Origin: Phycisphaeraceae bacterium
GTDB taxonomy: Bacteria; Planctomycetota; Phycisphaerae; Phycisphaerales; Phycisphaeraceae
Length of the DNA: 8,799 bases
Direction of reading: 5' to 3'
Assembly (NCBI GenBank): GCA_016763955.1
Contig: JAESSU010000016.1
Location: 1-8,799, forward strand
Below the pieces are notes generated by a model. The model was not told the origin of the DNA. It made no database searches and worked only from the letters and a program-made list of their open reading frames with translations. Of the stretch, positions 1-7,746 are shown piece after piece. The stretch's first letter is position 1. Each line of letters starts with the position of its first letter. The translations under genes were made by a program, and so were the position numbers.

Positions 1-77
1 TAAACAGCTTGTATTTCAAAAAGGGGTAAACATATTGCTTATAGACCCTTGGAATATGTTAGACCGCAGCGCCCAGC
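1..77 (+). promoter_or_regulatory. Leader of the histidine kinase gene; no firm promoter
   Basis: This is the short upstream stretch of the kinase gene. A possible -35-like TTGTAT lies at 9-14 and a weak AT-rich -10 region at about 32-38, but the match is poor. An AAGGGG purine run at 21-26 could serve as a ribosome binding site for a tiny frame starting at TTG 35 (or ATG 56) and stopping at TAG 95-97, overlapping the kinase start. No ribosome binding site is visible directly before the kinase's GTG. Whether the promoter lies here or left of the window cannot be told. Confidence 0.2.
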
Positions 78-2339
78 GTGATTTTACTAGCCTATAGCAC
101 AACCTTACCGCGACGCGTGTTATTGATCCTACTGTTGGGCATTCTGAGCATCTGGGGGACCGCACTGTGGGAATACCATCGTTGGTCAATCCAAAATCGC
201 GGGCATCATCATATGCAACAAGCCACTGATATCGCCACACATTTCAAACGGTACGAAACCGTGCTGTTGGGGTGTCGAGGTTTATATCTTGCAAGTAATG
301 AGGTGACGCAATCGGAATGGGCTACCTATGTCAACAGTTTGCAAATCGGAGAAAACTATCTCGCTCTCACTGACTTAGCCATCATCCGTCTTGAATTGCT
401 CCCCTCTCAATCTGCAATTCCCAACAAGATCAATGCCAACTCGGAAAACTGGCAGGCAATCGTTCAGCAACATTTCTTTTTCCGTGACGAGCATCCCCAT
501 GCCATCACTCGCTTTGATATGTCAAAGAGCATTCGTCACAAACTTATCGACAGTGCGATGAATAACAATTTCGCTTGTCTGCCAACGATCCCAACTTGGC
601 AATATTCCCAAAACGCGGCCACGTTACTGTTACCACTTTTCAAAAAAAGTCGCGATAAAAATGGCTCCAAATCTCGGATCCAAGATCTCGAAGGTTGGAT
701 CGCGGTCACGGTGGATCTAAATATCATTCTGGTGTCAGATGAACTACACCTGCCGTCCAAGGAAGATATCAAAATGCTGTATATCAACTCGGAAGATCTA
801 ACCGGAAAGCAGATTTCCCTAAAAAATCTACCGCCAAAGATAAACGGCAATATGGCTCAAAGCACACATGATATCGCAGGCAGTACATGGACAATCCAAA
901 TCACCCACCAGACCGCCTCGGCAATGAGTCTGGTTCTCGTGCTCCTCAACAGTATCTTCATCGCCAGTACCATCATCAGCCTGCTGATCAGCAGTCTATT
1001 GGGCGCGAGCATTGCCAGTAACCAACATGCCATGCAAATCATTGCCATCAAGAGCAAGGCACTTGAGGACTCGGAACAACGGACACGCAGTATCCTCGAC
1101 ACGTCCAATGACGCTTTTTTTACTTATACTTCTTCCGGGCATATCATCGACTGGAGTCGTCAAGCTCAAAAACTCTTTGGTTATGAGAAGCACGAAATCA
1201 TCGGCCAAATACTAACGCAAACCCTCCTACCAAATCACAAGCAGCAAAATCACCCCGTTGATAGCCTTCACAATATCTTCACTGGCAATGGAATTGGCCA
1301 GCGGGTAGAACTCACCGCGCAGGATCGCGTAGGCAAGCTCTTCCCCGTCGAACTGTCCATCTCCTCAATGCAATCACCTCAAGGCATTGCCTTCAATGTT
1401 TCTATTCATGACATCACCCCACGCAAGCAACTAGAAACTCAATTAGCGCACGCTCAGAAGCTCGAATCCATCGGCGGACTGGCCGCAGGCATCGCTCATG
1501 AGATCAACACGCCCACGCAGTATGTCGGCGACAACACGCGGTTCCTCAAAGATGCCTTTTCTGAATTAGAAGAAGCACAAACGGCATTACTGACATTCGT
1601 GGATTCCATCAAAGACGATCCGCAAACGCACGAATCCCTGCAACAACTCAAGCAACGCCTTGATTCCCTGGACATGAAATTCTTACGTGAAGAAATCCCT
1701 TTGGCCATCGCCCAGTCACTCGACGGGATCAACCGCGTGGCTGAAATTGTCCTATCAATGAAAAATTTTGCCCATCCCGGCACGCAAACCAAACAACTCA
1801 GCGATCTGAACCAAGGCATTCAAAGCACTACCGTGGTGAGTCGCAATGTCTGGAAATATATCGCCAAACTCCAAACCGAATTTGACCCAAAGCTACCTCA
1901 AATCAACTGCACCCCCGGTGAAATCAATCAAGTTATTCTGAACCTGATTGTCAATGCTGCACATGCGATTGAAGAAAAACAGAAAGCAACCCAAAATGAT
2001 GCACCCGGCCTGATCACCTTCACCACTCAGATGGCCGACCAACACGTCCGCATCCAAGTAAAAGACACGGGGAATGGCATCCCCGAATCAATCATAGCCC
2101 GCGTGTTCGACCCCTTCACCACCACCAAAGCCGTCGGGCACGGTACAGGGCAGGGGCTGGCCATCGCACACACAGTGGTTGTCGACAAACATCAAGGCAA
2201 GATCAGCATTGAAACCGAGGTTGGTGTTGGAACCACCTTCACAATCTTGCTACCGATTGATTCAGAACTATCTAAAAATAATAACGAAGACGAGCCCCAA
2301 CAGCTCCCAATCACTTCACAACAAACGGGGGGAGAATAA
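78..2339 (+). CDS. Membrane sensor histidine kinase with CHASE-like and PAS domains
   Basis: This is a sensor kinase of 753 residues. A transmembrane segment lies at about residues 13-31. An extracytoplasmic part follows at about 40-275 that resembles CHASE domains (RGLYLAS at 67-73; a 'RFDMSKSIRHKLIDSA' element at 145-160, like the family's 'G-F-D-x-R-x-A' region). A second hydrophobic segment is at about 282-312 and a PAS domain at about 333-450. The kinase core has the phosphoacceptor His474 in AGIAHEINTPTQ, the N box around NLIVNAAHAI (617-631), G1 DTGNGIP (663-669), an F box near FDPFTTTK (678) and G2 GTGQGLAI (689-696). All catalytic motifs look intact, so it should autophosphorylate. 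It carries no receiver domain and presumably signals to the receivers encoded downstream, the first of which starts 3 nt after its stop. The GTG start at 78 is the first possible one after an in-frame TAG at 60-62. No Shine-Dalgarno precedes it, and GTG 117 is an alternative that would shorten the N-terminus. Confidence 0.9.
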   Translation: MILLAYSTTLPRRVLLILLLGILSIWGTALWEYHRWSIQNRGHHHMQQATDIATHFKRYETVLLGCRGLYLASNEVTQSEWATYVNSLQIGENYLALTDLAIIRLELLPSQSAIPNKINANSENWQAIVQQHFFFRDEHPHAITRFDMSKSIRHKLIDSAMNNNFACLPTIPTWQYSQNAATLLLPLFKKSRDKNGSKSRIQDLEGWIAVTVDLNIILVSDELHLPSKEDIKMLYINSEDLTGKQISLKNLPPKINGNMAQSTHDIAGSTWTIQITHQTASAMSLVLVLLNSIFIASTIISLLISSLLGASIASNQHAMQIIAIKSKALEDSEQRTRSILDTSNDAFFTYTSSGHIIDWSRQAQKLFGYEKHEIIGQILTQTLLPNHKQQNHPVDSLHNIFTGNGIGQRVELTAQDRVGKLFPVELSISSMQSPQGIAFNVSIHDITPRKQLETQLAHAQKLESIGGLAAGIAHEINTPTQYVGDNTRFLKDAFSELEEAQTALLTFVDSIKDDPQTHESLQQLKQRLDSLDMKFLREEIPLAIAQSLDGINRVAEIVLSMKNFAHPGTQTKQLSDLNQGIQSTTVVSRNVWKYIAKLQTEFDPKLPQINCTPGEINQVILNLIVNAAHAIEEKQKATQNDAPGLITFTTQMADQHVRIQVKDTGNGIPESIIARVFDPFTTTKAVGHGTGQGLAIAHTVVVDKHQGKISIETEVGVGTTFTILLPIDSELSKNNNEDEPQQLPITSQQTGGE

Positions 2340-2342
2340 AAG

Positions 2343-3548
2343 ATGGAAAATAAAATCACCATTCTATTTGTCGATGATGAACAGAACATCCTTCAAGGTC
2401 TGCGCCGGTTACTGCGGGGACTTCGCGATACATGGAACATGCATTTTGTTTCAAGTGCCAAAGAAGCTTTAAATTTACTACACGACAACCGCTTTGATGT
2501 CATTGTCAGTGACATGCGTATGCCGGAGATCGATGGTGCGGAACTACTGGCACAAGTCAAGCAACTTTACCCACACATGGTTCGCATTGTTTTATCGGGA
2601 TACAGTGACCAGACCATGTCGCTTCGTGCCGCCGAGTCAGCTCACCGCTATCTGTCAAAGCCATGTGATGCTGGTGACTTGCGACAGACGGTCCTCAAAA
2701 TTCTTGCGGTGCAACAATCGCTTCATTCCCAAGAACTTGCGCACCTTGTCACTCAAATCGACTCCCTCCCATCTCAGCCAACGATGTATCAGGAACTCTC
2801 GGCAGTACTTCAACGCGAGTCATCCAGCGTGCAAATTATCAGTCACTGCATCAAAAAAGATCCAGCTTTGACAGCTAAAATATTGCAACTGGTCAACTCC
2901 AGCTTCTTTGGACTTCGCCAGGAGGTCATCAATGTCAGTGACGCTGTAAAGCTATTAGGCCACGTGTTGATCCGTTCCATCGCTTTGTCGACCAACCTGT
3001 TTCGTGAGTTTGAAAACCAGCATCCGGGTTTGATCAATCTATACGATCATAGTTATCAAGTCGCCAACGTCGCACGCCATATCGCCATGAAGCAGAAGCT
3101 CTCCAGAGAGATGACGGATGCTGCGTTTACAGCGGGCCTACTACACGACACAGGTAAAATGATTCTTTCATCTCGACTGCCAGAGGTGTACACCGATGTC
3201 CTCAAAGAAGTGCACGAAACCGGTCAGCCCAGTTGGGAGATTGAAAAAACAAAACTTGGATTCAACCATGCCGACATCGGCGGTTATCTGCTTAAACTTT
3301 GGGGTTTGCCTGACCATATCGTAAGTACGGTGCTGTTTCATCAGGAACCTGCAAAAAGTCATGAGACGCAATTCACATTGCTCGCAGCAGTCCATGCAGC
3401 GAATCACATTGTGAATAAAATGAATCATCCCGCCAAGCCAAATCGTCTGGATCATGAATATCTCCAGCAGCTTGGTATCACCGACACTATCCGTCAGTGG
3501 GAAACCTCCAGCATCGAATCCCATGCAGCAGAGGGAGTAAAATTATGA
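2343..3548 (+). CDS. Response regulator, REC-HDOD
   Basis: This is a 401-residue response regulator with an HDOD output domain. The REC domain (about 5-122) has the acidic pair Asp11-Asp12, phosphoacceptor Asp57 (VSDMRMP), Ser85 and Lys106 in an LSKPC motif. HDOD spans about 137-340 with the family signature DPALTAKILQLVNSSFFG (173-190), followed by the AVKLLG helix. It keeps an HD doublet in HDTGK (268-272), so metal binding is conceivable, although HDOD domains are usually regarded as non-catalytic. The C-terminal tail (about 345-401) has no motif I recognise. Translation starts at ATG 2343, with GGGGGGAG at 2327-2334 placed 8 nt upstream. The kinase gene ends 3 nt before, so the two are almost certainly cotranscribed and the kinase is the likely phosphodonor. 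HDOD proteins are linked in the literature to stress, chemotaxis and c-di-GMP-related signalling; the exact role here is unknown. It is a paralogue of the gene at 4995-6203. Confidence 0.9.
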   Translation: MENKITILFVDDEQNILQGLRRLLRGLRDTWNMHFVSSAKEALNLLHDNRFDVIVSDMRMPEIDGAELLAQVKQLYPHMVRIVLSGYSDQTMSLRAAESAHRYLSKPCDAGDLRQTVLKILAVQQSLHSQELAHLVTQIDSLPSQPTMYQELSAVLQRESSSVQIISHCIKKDPALTAKILQLVNSSFFGLRQEVINVSDAVKLLGHVLIRSIALSTNLFREFENQHPGLINLYDHSYQVANVARHIAMKQKLSREMTDAAFTAGLLHDTGKMILSSRLPEVYTDVLKEVHETGQPSWEIEKTKLGFNHADIGGYLLKLWGLPDHIVSTVLFHQEPAKSHETQFTLLAAVHAANHIVNKMNHPAKPNRLDHEYLQQLGITDTIRQWETSSIESHAAEGVKL

Positions 3549-4728
3549 CTCAAGCAATTCCCATCGAAACCATTCTCTTTGTGGATGATGAACCCAATAT
3601 ACTCAACGGCATCCGTCGCCAGTTGCACAAGTCTTACAACATCACCACAGCTCAAGGCCCAATCAAAGCTTTGCAAGTCATCAAAAAAACTAGATCCCCC
3701 TTTGCTGTGATCGTAGTAGACATGCGTATGCCTGAAATGAATGGCGTACAACTGCTAGGCGAAATCGCCACACTCAGCCCCAACTCTGTCCGCATGATGC
3801 TCACCGGCAACGCGGATCAGCAAACTGCTACGGCCGCAATCAATCATGGCAATATTTTTCGTTTTCTCAACAAACCCTGCTCACCCGAACAACTCACTTT
3901 AGCACTCAATGCTGGAATCAAACAGTACCAACTGGTCACTGCTGAACGTGAACTGCTGGGAAAAACACTGCGAGGCAGTATCCGAATTCTCACGGAAATT
4001 TTGTCCATGGTGGACCCCCAGGGCTTTGGACGGACAGAACACATCCGCCAAAAAATCAAGTTGCTCATCCCACAATTGGAACTCGCCAAACCATGGGAAC
4101 TAGACCTCGCGGCAATGCTCGCACCTCTTGGTGCAGTCACCATCCCACGGGACCTGATTATCAAGCAGGCCAATGACCAACCACTTCTGGCCAACGAAAG
4201 ACAGGTACTCGACAGTATTCCCGCAGTGGCACATCGCTTGTTGCAGAACATCCCACGCATGCACGACATTTCACAAATCGTGCTCTATCAAAATAAAAAC
4301 TTCGACGGAACCGGCTATCCGCAAGATGAAATACAAGGTGACCAAATCCCCTTGGGCGCCCGTGTCCTGCGTATTCTTTCAGACCTTACCGATCTGGAAG
4401 CACGCAACATGCCAGCTACGGAAATTGTCTCAACCCTGCGAAAAAAACAAGGCTACTACGACCCACATCTTCTTGTTCTGTCTCTAGGAACACTGACGCA
4501 AGCTCAGGCAACCATTCGAAAAAGCGTCTCCGTTTGGGATCTCTCCGCGGGATGGTGCTGGCCGAAGATGTCTGCATGTGCAACGGTGCATTGCTCATTC
4601 GCGGCGGGCAGATCGTTTCAAACACCCTCAAGGAACAACTACGTAACTATTGCTGCTCCGGAAGAATACACGAAAATATTATCGTGCTTGCTCAACCCAC
4701 CGACGAAGAACTCCGAGCTTCAGCCTAA
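3545..4728 (+). pseudogene. Response regulator, REC plus degenerate HD-GYP domain, frameshifted near the C-terminus
   Basis: The start is ATG 3545, which overlaps the previous stop as ATGA and has GAGGGAG at 3531-3537 seven nt upstream; a longer upstream frame opening is ignored. REC covers about 8-125: Asp14-Asp15, phosphoacceptor Asp59 (VVDMRMP), Thr87, and Lys110 in NKPC. The rest (about 140-315) aligns with HD-GYP domains but is degenerate. The HDxGK position reads APLGA (193-197) and the paired-His motif reads YQNKNFDGTGYP, so the metal ligands are gone while the GYP loop remains. It is therefore unlikely to cleave c-di-GMP and may act as a binding or docking module. The frame changes within the A run at 4519-4523. 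Read on unchanged, the frame ends at 4777 (410 residues) with an implausible tail. One extra A instead gives the tail RLRLGSLRGMVLAEDV and on to TAA 4726-4728 (394 residues), which looks like the normal end of this family. The damage could be a real mutation or a sequence error. The REC part and most of the HD part would survive either way. Confidence 0.82.
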
Positions 4729-4782
4729 TGGCGTTATACGCATCGTGTCTATTTTGTACGCGTCGGGCGATTCATAAGACTT

Positions 4783-4823
4783 TGTGACGCTTGTGTTCGC
4801 GATGTAAGTCACACACAAGTTTT
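4783..4823 (+). terminator. Weak terminator-like structure after the three-gene operon
   Basis: CTTGTGT (4790-4796) pairs with ACACAAG (4813-4819) across a 16-nt loop and is followed by TTTT (4820-4823). TGTGAC (4783-4788) can instead pair with GTCACA (4808-4813), using the same 3' bases, so the two hairpins exclude each other. The stem is short, the loop large and the T run brief, so termination would be inefficient and readthrough into the gene at 4995 is plausible. It may be chance pairing. Confidence 0.3.
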
Positions 4824-4923
4824 AATCGTGAATGGTATTACACACATCCACCATCGCTTAATCCACTCGACCCCTACAAACAATACAGGCACCCTCGCGT
4901 CCGAAAATATGCTCGATACATCT

Positions 4924-4949
4924 ATACAATGTCGATCCGTGAATTGTAT
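4924..4949. promoter_or_regulatory. Inverted repeat ATACAAT-N12-ATTGTAT, candidate operator
   Basis: Perfect 7-bp arms at 4924-4930 and 4943-4949 lie 45-71 nt upstream of the ATG at 4995. Centre-to-centre spacing is 19 nt, close to two helix turns, as expected for a dimeric regulator. The left arm overlaps TATACA (4923-4928), a possible -10 box, though no convincing -35 is found 16-18 nt before it. The remainder of the 4729-4994 spacer shows no gene. Confidence 0.35.
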
Positions 4950-4994
4950 GTTTCTGTTGTACCTTCGTAACCTCATACCTAAAGGACGCCAAAG

Positions 4995-6203
4995 ATGACA
5001 CATCATTCGGATCGCATTGTGTTCGTGGATGACGACCCCCATGTTTTACAAGCTTTGGAACTTTTATTACTTTCCCGAAAAAACACTTGGGAGATCCATT
5101 ACTTAACCAGTGCTCAAGCTGCGCTACGGCTCATGGATGATCAGCATGTTGACGTTCTGGTCACGGATATGATGATGCCCATCATGGATGGCACGACGTT
5201 GCTAAGCCATGTGGTTAAAAATCATCCTGAGATTTTTCGCGTGGTCATGTCCGCGAGTCAGGATCGCACACGAACATTACAGAATTTGGATTTGATCCAT
5301 CAATATTTGCCTAAACCTTGTAACGGTCAAGCCCTGATTCATGCGGTGACGCGCGCTTGTGAATTGCGTAAGTTGGTGACCAATAATGAACTCAAACGTC
5401 AGATCGCCCGCATTCACACGTTGCCCTGCCGTCCAGAGTCCTATCAGCAATTGCGTGTGTTACTCACCCGACAACCGTATCAACATGCCGCAATTAGTCA
5501 GGTGATCCGCCGCGATCCGGGAATGTCCAGCAAGCTGCTTCAGTGGGTCAACTCAAACTTTTTTGGAATCAATCAACGAGTCACCCAAGTACACCAAGCG
5601 GTGAACCTGCTGGGGCCTGAACTACTTTATGATGTTGTTGAGAAATTCAATGCTTTTAACGAACCCTCTGCATTAAGCCCAAGCCAAATTGAATACAACA
5701 AACTCAGCGACCACAGCAGCCGTGTTGCAGCCTTTGCCAAAGCCATCATGGTTGGACAAGAGCACACGGACTCTCAAGCCGCTGAAAGCGCGTATACCGC
5801 AGGCCTGCTCCACGATGTGGGCAAACTGGTCATGGTGGAACACTTCGGCATACGTTATACCCAACTGATGCAAAAATCACAGGTCGCAGGTATGGAACTG
5901 CGTGAACTGGAAATCAGTGAACTGGGTGTAAGCCATGCACAAGTCGGCGCATACTTACTAGGACTCTGGGGACTGCCCGATAGTATCATTGATGCCGTGG
6001 CAAACCATGATCAACCGCCCATGCCCACACAAGACGGCATGACGATTCAAGCAGCAGTCTACCTAGCGAACATGATGGACCAAAATGAAGAAGGCCCACG
6101 CCAATTCCCCACCAACCAAGTCATAGACCCAGACCTGCTGCTTAACCATCTGAAGATGAACACAATGGACTACCTAGATAAGACACTGTGCCTCGCAGCT
6201 TAG
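4995..6203 (+). CDS. Response regulator, REC-HDOD (second copy)
   Basis: This is a 402-residue protein with the same layout as the regulator at 2343-3548. REC (about 7-122) has acidic residues Asp12-Asp14, phosphoacceptor Asp58 (VTDMMMP), Ser86 and Lys107 in PKPC. HDOD spans about 138-340 with DPGMSSKLLQWVNSNFFG (174-191), AVNLLG and HDVGK (273-277). The region between the HDOD signature and the HD motif differs clearly from its paralogue, so the two copies are not recent duplicates. The start ATG 4995 has AAAGGA at 4981-4986, 8 nt upstream. Unlike the three tightly packed genes before it, this one has a spacer of more than 200 bp holding an inverted repeat, so it may have its own promoter and control. 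It ends about 30 nt before a strong terminator. It probably takes phosphate from the kinase at 78-2339 or from an unlinked kinase; which of these cannot be told from sequence. Confidence 0.9.
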   Translation: MTHHSDRIVFVDDDPHVLQALELLLLSRKNTWEIHYLTSAQAALRLMDDQHVDVLVTDMMMPIMDGTTLLSHVVKNHPEIFRVVMSASQDRTRTLQNLDLIHQYLPKPCNGQALIHAVTRACELRKLVTNNELKRQIARIHTLPCRPESYQQLRVLLTRQPYQHAAISQVIRRDPGMSSKLLQWVNSNFFGINQRVTQVHQAVNLLGPELLYDVVEKFNAFNEPSALSPSQIEYNKLSDHSSRVAAFAKAIMVGQEHTDSQAAESAYTAGLLHDVGKLVMVEHFGIRYTQLMQKSQVAGMELRELEISELGVSHAQVGAYLLGLWGLPDSIIDAVANHDQPPMPTQDGMTIQAAVYLANMMDQNEEGPRQFPTNQVIDPDLLLNHLKMNTMDYLDKTLCLAA

Positions 6204-6232
6204 AAAATGACAACGATCAACAAACATCCGAC

Positions 6233-6271
6233 CCGCAGGAATTGGCATTGGCCACTTCCTGCGGCTTTTTT
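6233..6271 (+). terminator. Strong rho-independent terminator of the signalling cluster
   Basis: CCGCAGGAA (6233-6241) pairs with TTCCTGCGG (6256-6264). Inside, TGGC (6243-6246) pairs with GCCA (6251-6254) around an ATTG loop, separated from the outer stem by a single T/C mismatch. A T6 run (6266-6271) follows after one C. It sits 30 nt after the stop at 6203 and ends transcripts of the + strand regulators. Confidence 0.9.
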
Positions 6272-6353
6272 ACACATTCTCAATACTGTGGGAAACCCAA
6301 AGATTCCTGCGCGAACAGCCCTATCCAAGATAAAAAGATAACACTTTGGGGTC

Positions 6354-6393
6354 AAAAAAAACAGGCTCCGCGGTTAAACCCAGAGCCTGTTTT
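6354..6393 (-). terminator. Rho-independent terminator of gltA (works on the - strand, possibly both)
   Basis: Read on the - strand, AAAACAGGCTC (6393-6383) pairs with GAGCCTGTTTT (6368-6358) around a 14-nt loop, and the T run extends to 6354. The stem is 11 bp. It begins about 60 nt after the citrate synthase stop codon. On the + strand it also ends in TTTT, so it could back up the terminator at 6233-6271. Confidence 0.88.
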
Positions 6394-6453
6394 AATCATT
6401 CGATATCAGTTAGCTCAACCCACCCACTAGACAGATTCGCTGAGCTTAATTAA

Positions 6454-7746
6454 TTAGCGTTTTTCAATCGGAACATAATTGCGTTCATTGGCTCCGACAT
6501 AAATCTGACGCGGACGAGCAATGCGGCCTGTCGGATTATCGTAAGCCTCTTTCCAGTGTGCAATCCAACCGGGCATCCGGCCAATGGCAAACATCACTGT
6601 GAACATTTCCAATGGAATACCCATGGCACGCAAAATAATGCCCGAGTAAAGGTCCACGTTAGGATACAAGTTGCGATCCTTAAAGTAACTGTCATTTAAT
6701 GCGACTTCTTCAAGTTCACGGGCCATGTCCAACAATGGGTCTTGAACACCCAATTTTGCCAAAACAATGTCAGCAATACCTTTGAGGATTTTCGCGCGCG
6801 GATCAAAACTTTTGTACACGCGATGACCAAAGCCCCAGAGCAATTCTTCTTTATTGCGGACACGTTCGAGATACTTGTCCATGGGCATCTTCTGATCTTT
6901 GATGTACTGAAGCATCTTAAGCACAGCCATGTTCGCACCCCCGTGCTTAGGCCCCCACAAGGCACACACACCTGCTGAGCAGCTTGCAAAGAGATTCGCA
7001 CCACTAGAAGCGACCATTTTCACGGTACTTGTTGAACAGTTTTGTTCATGATCCGCGTGCAGAATCAAAAATAGACTCAATGCTTTGGTCACATCTGGAT
7101 CCGGCTCATAGTTCTTAAAAGGAACTGAGAACATCATGTGCAAGAAGTTATTGCAGTAAGAAAAGTCCGGACGTGGATAGATGATCGGTTGCCCCACAGA
7201 AGCTTTGTGAGCTGCTGCTGCAATGGTGCGCACTTTGGAGATTAGTCGTGCGGCAGCTGAATCAAAATTCGTATCATCTTCCATGGTCATCACATCGGGG
7301 TGATAGCAACTCACCGCGTTGATCATGGCTGAAAGGATTGCCATGGGATGTGCATTGGAAGGGAAGCCGTCAAAATTTTTGTGTAGACCTTCGTGAAGCA
7401 TTTCATGATCGGTGAGCATGCCACGGAAACGAGTCAAACGGGCCTCATTGGGAAGTTCGCCATCGATGAGTAACAAAGCGGTTTCAATAAACGTGCTGTT
7501 CTCTGCGAGTTGTTCAATGGGGATGCCCCGGTAACGCAGGATGCCATTTTCGCCGTCGATATAAGTGATCGCTGACTTACAGGAACCCGTGTTGCCATAA
7601 CCATCGTCTAAGGTGATATAACCGGTTTGTGCTCGCAATTTGGAAATGTCCAAACCCCGTTCATTCTCCGTACCTACCACGATAGGCAGGTCTATTTCTT
7701 TATCACCTAAATTTAATTTTGTGGTCTCACTTGCAGTTGCAGTCAT
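6454..7746 (-). CDS. gltA: Citrate synthase (type II, GltA-like)
   Basis: Citrate synthase condenses oxaloacetate and acetyl-CoA to citrate, the entry step of the TCA cycle, in the cytoplasm. The protein is 430 residues, the usual length of the hexameric GltA-type enzymes. The catalytic triad is present: His268 in WGPKHGGAN, His308 in GFGHRVYK and Asp365 in NVDLYSG. Other family landmarks are GILRYRGIPIEQLA (68-81), HADHEQNCSTSTVK (230-243), DPRAKILK (315-322) and GRMPGWIAHWKE (389-400). An N-terminal beta-domain of about 50 residues before the core also fits this type. The start ATG at 7746 (MTATASETTK) has AGGAG at 7755-7751 four nt upstream. The frame stays open to 7866, but that part has no family similarity and lies before the ribosome binding site, so it is left out. 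The gene is transcribed away from atpA with its own terminator and appears to be a single-gene unit. It is convergent with the signalling cluster and unlikely to be functionally tied to it. Confidence 0.97.
   Translation of the reverse strand: MTATASETTKLNLGDKEIDLPIVVGTENERGLDISKLRAQTGYITLDDGYGNTGSCKSAITYIDGENGILRYRGIPIEQLAENSTFIETALLLIDGELPNEARLTRFRGMLTDHEMLHEGLHKNFDGFPSNAHPMAILSAMINAVSCYHPDVMTMEDDTNFDSAAARLISKVRTIAAAAHKASVGQPIIYPRPDFSYCNNFLHMMFSVPFKNYEPDPDVTKALSLFLILHADHEQNCSTSTVKMVASSGANLFASCSAGVCALWGPKHGGANMAVLKMLQYIKDQKMPMDKYLERVRNKEELLWGFGHRVYKSFDPRAKILKGIADIVLAKLGVQDPLLDMARELEEVALNDSYFKDRNLYPNVDLYSGIILRAMGIPLEMFTVMFAIGRMPGWIAHWKEAYDNPTGRIARPRQIYVGANERNYVPIEKR

Noticed and set aside
3497..3544. 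Earlier start for the REC/HD-GYP-like regulator
   Set aside because: It adds residues unlike a REC N-terminus and overlaps the previous gene by about 50 nt; ATG 3545 has a good ribosome binding site and the typical ATGA overlap.
3844..4269. 141-codon - strand frame inside the REC/HD-GYP-like gene
   Set aside because: It is a shadow of the coding strand: rich in Ser/Arg/Cys, without recognisable motifs, and fully contained in a gene with clear domain content.
4517..4525. Programmed -1 frameshift like dnaX at the A5 run
   Set aside because: The site reads A AAA AGC and lacks the A AAA AAG heptamer, and no clear stimulatory stem was found; loss of one A explains it more simply.
4783..4819. H-type pseudoknot formed by the two stems after the operon
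   Set aside because: The link between the stems is a single nucleotide that would have to span the full stacked helix, so the two stems can only be alternatives.
4809..5042. 77-codon - strand frame across the spacer and start of the second REC-HDOD gene
   Set aside because: It overlaps a certain gene start, has unlikely composition (Trp/Arg/Val rich) and no visible ribosome binding site support.
6188..6430. 80-codon + strand frame overlapping the end of the second REC-HDOD gene
   Set aside because: It runs through both terminator hairpins, has no ribosome binding site and no recognisable motif; it is chance openness of the spacer.
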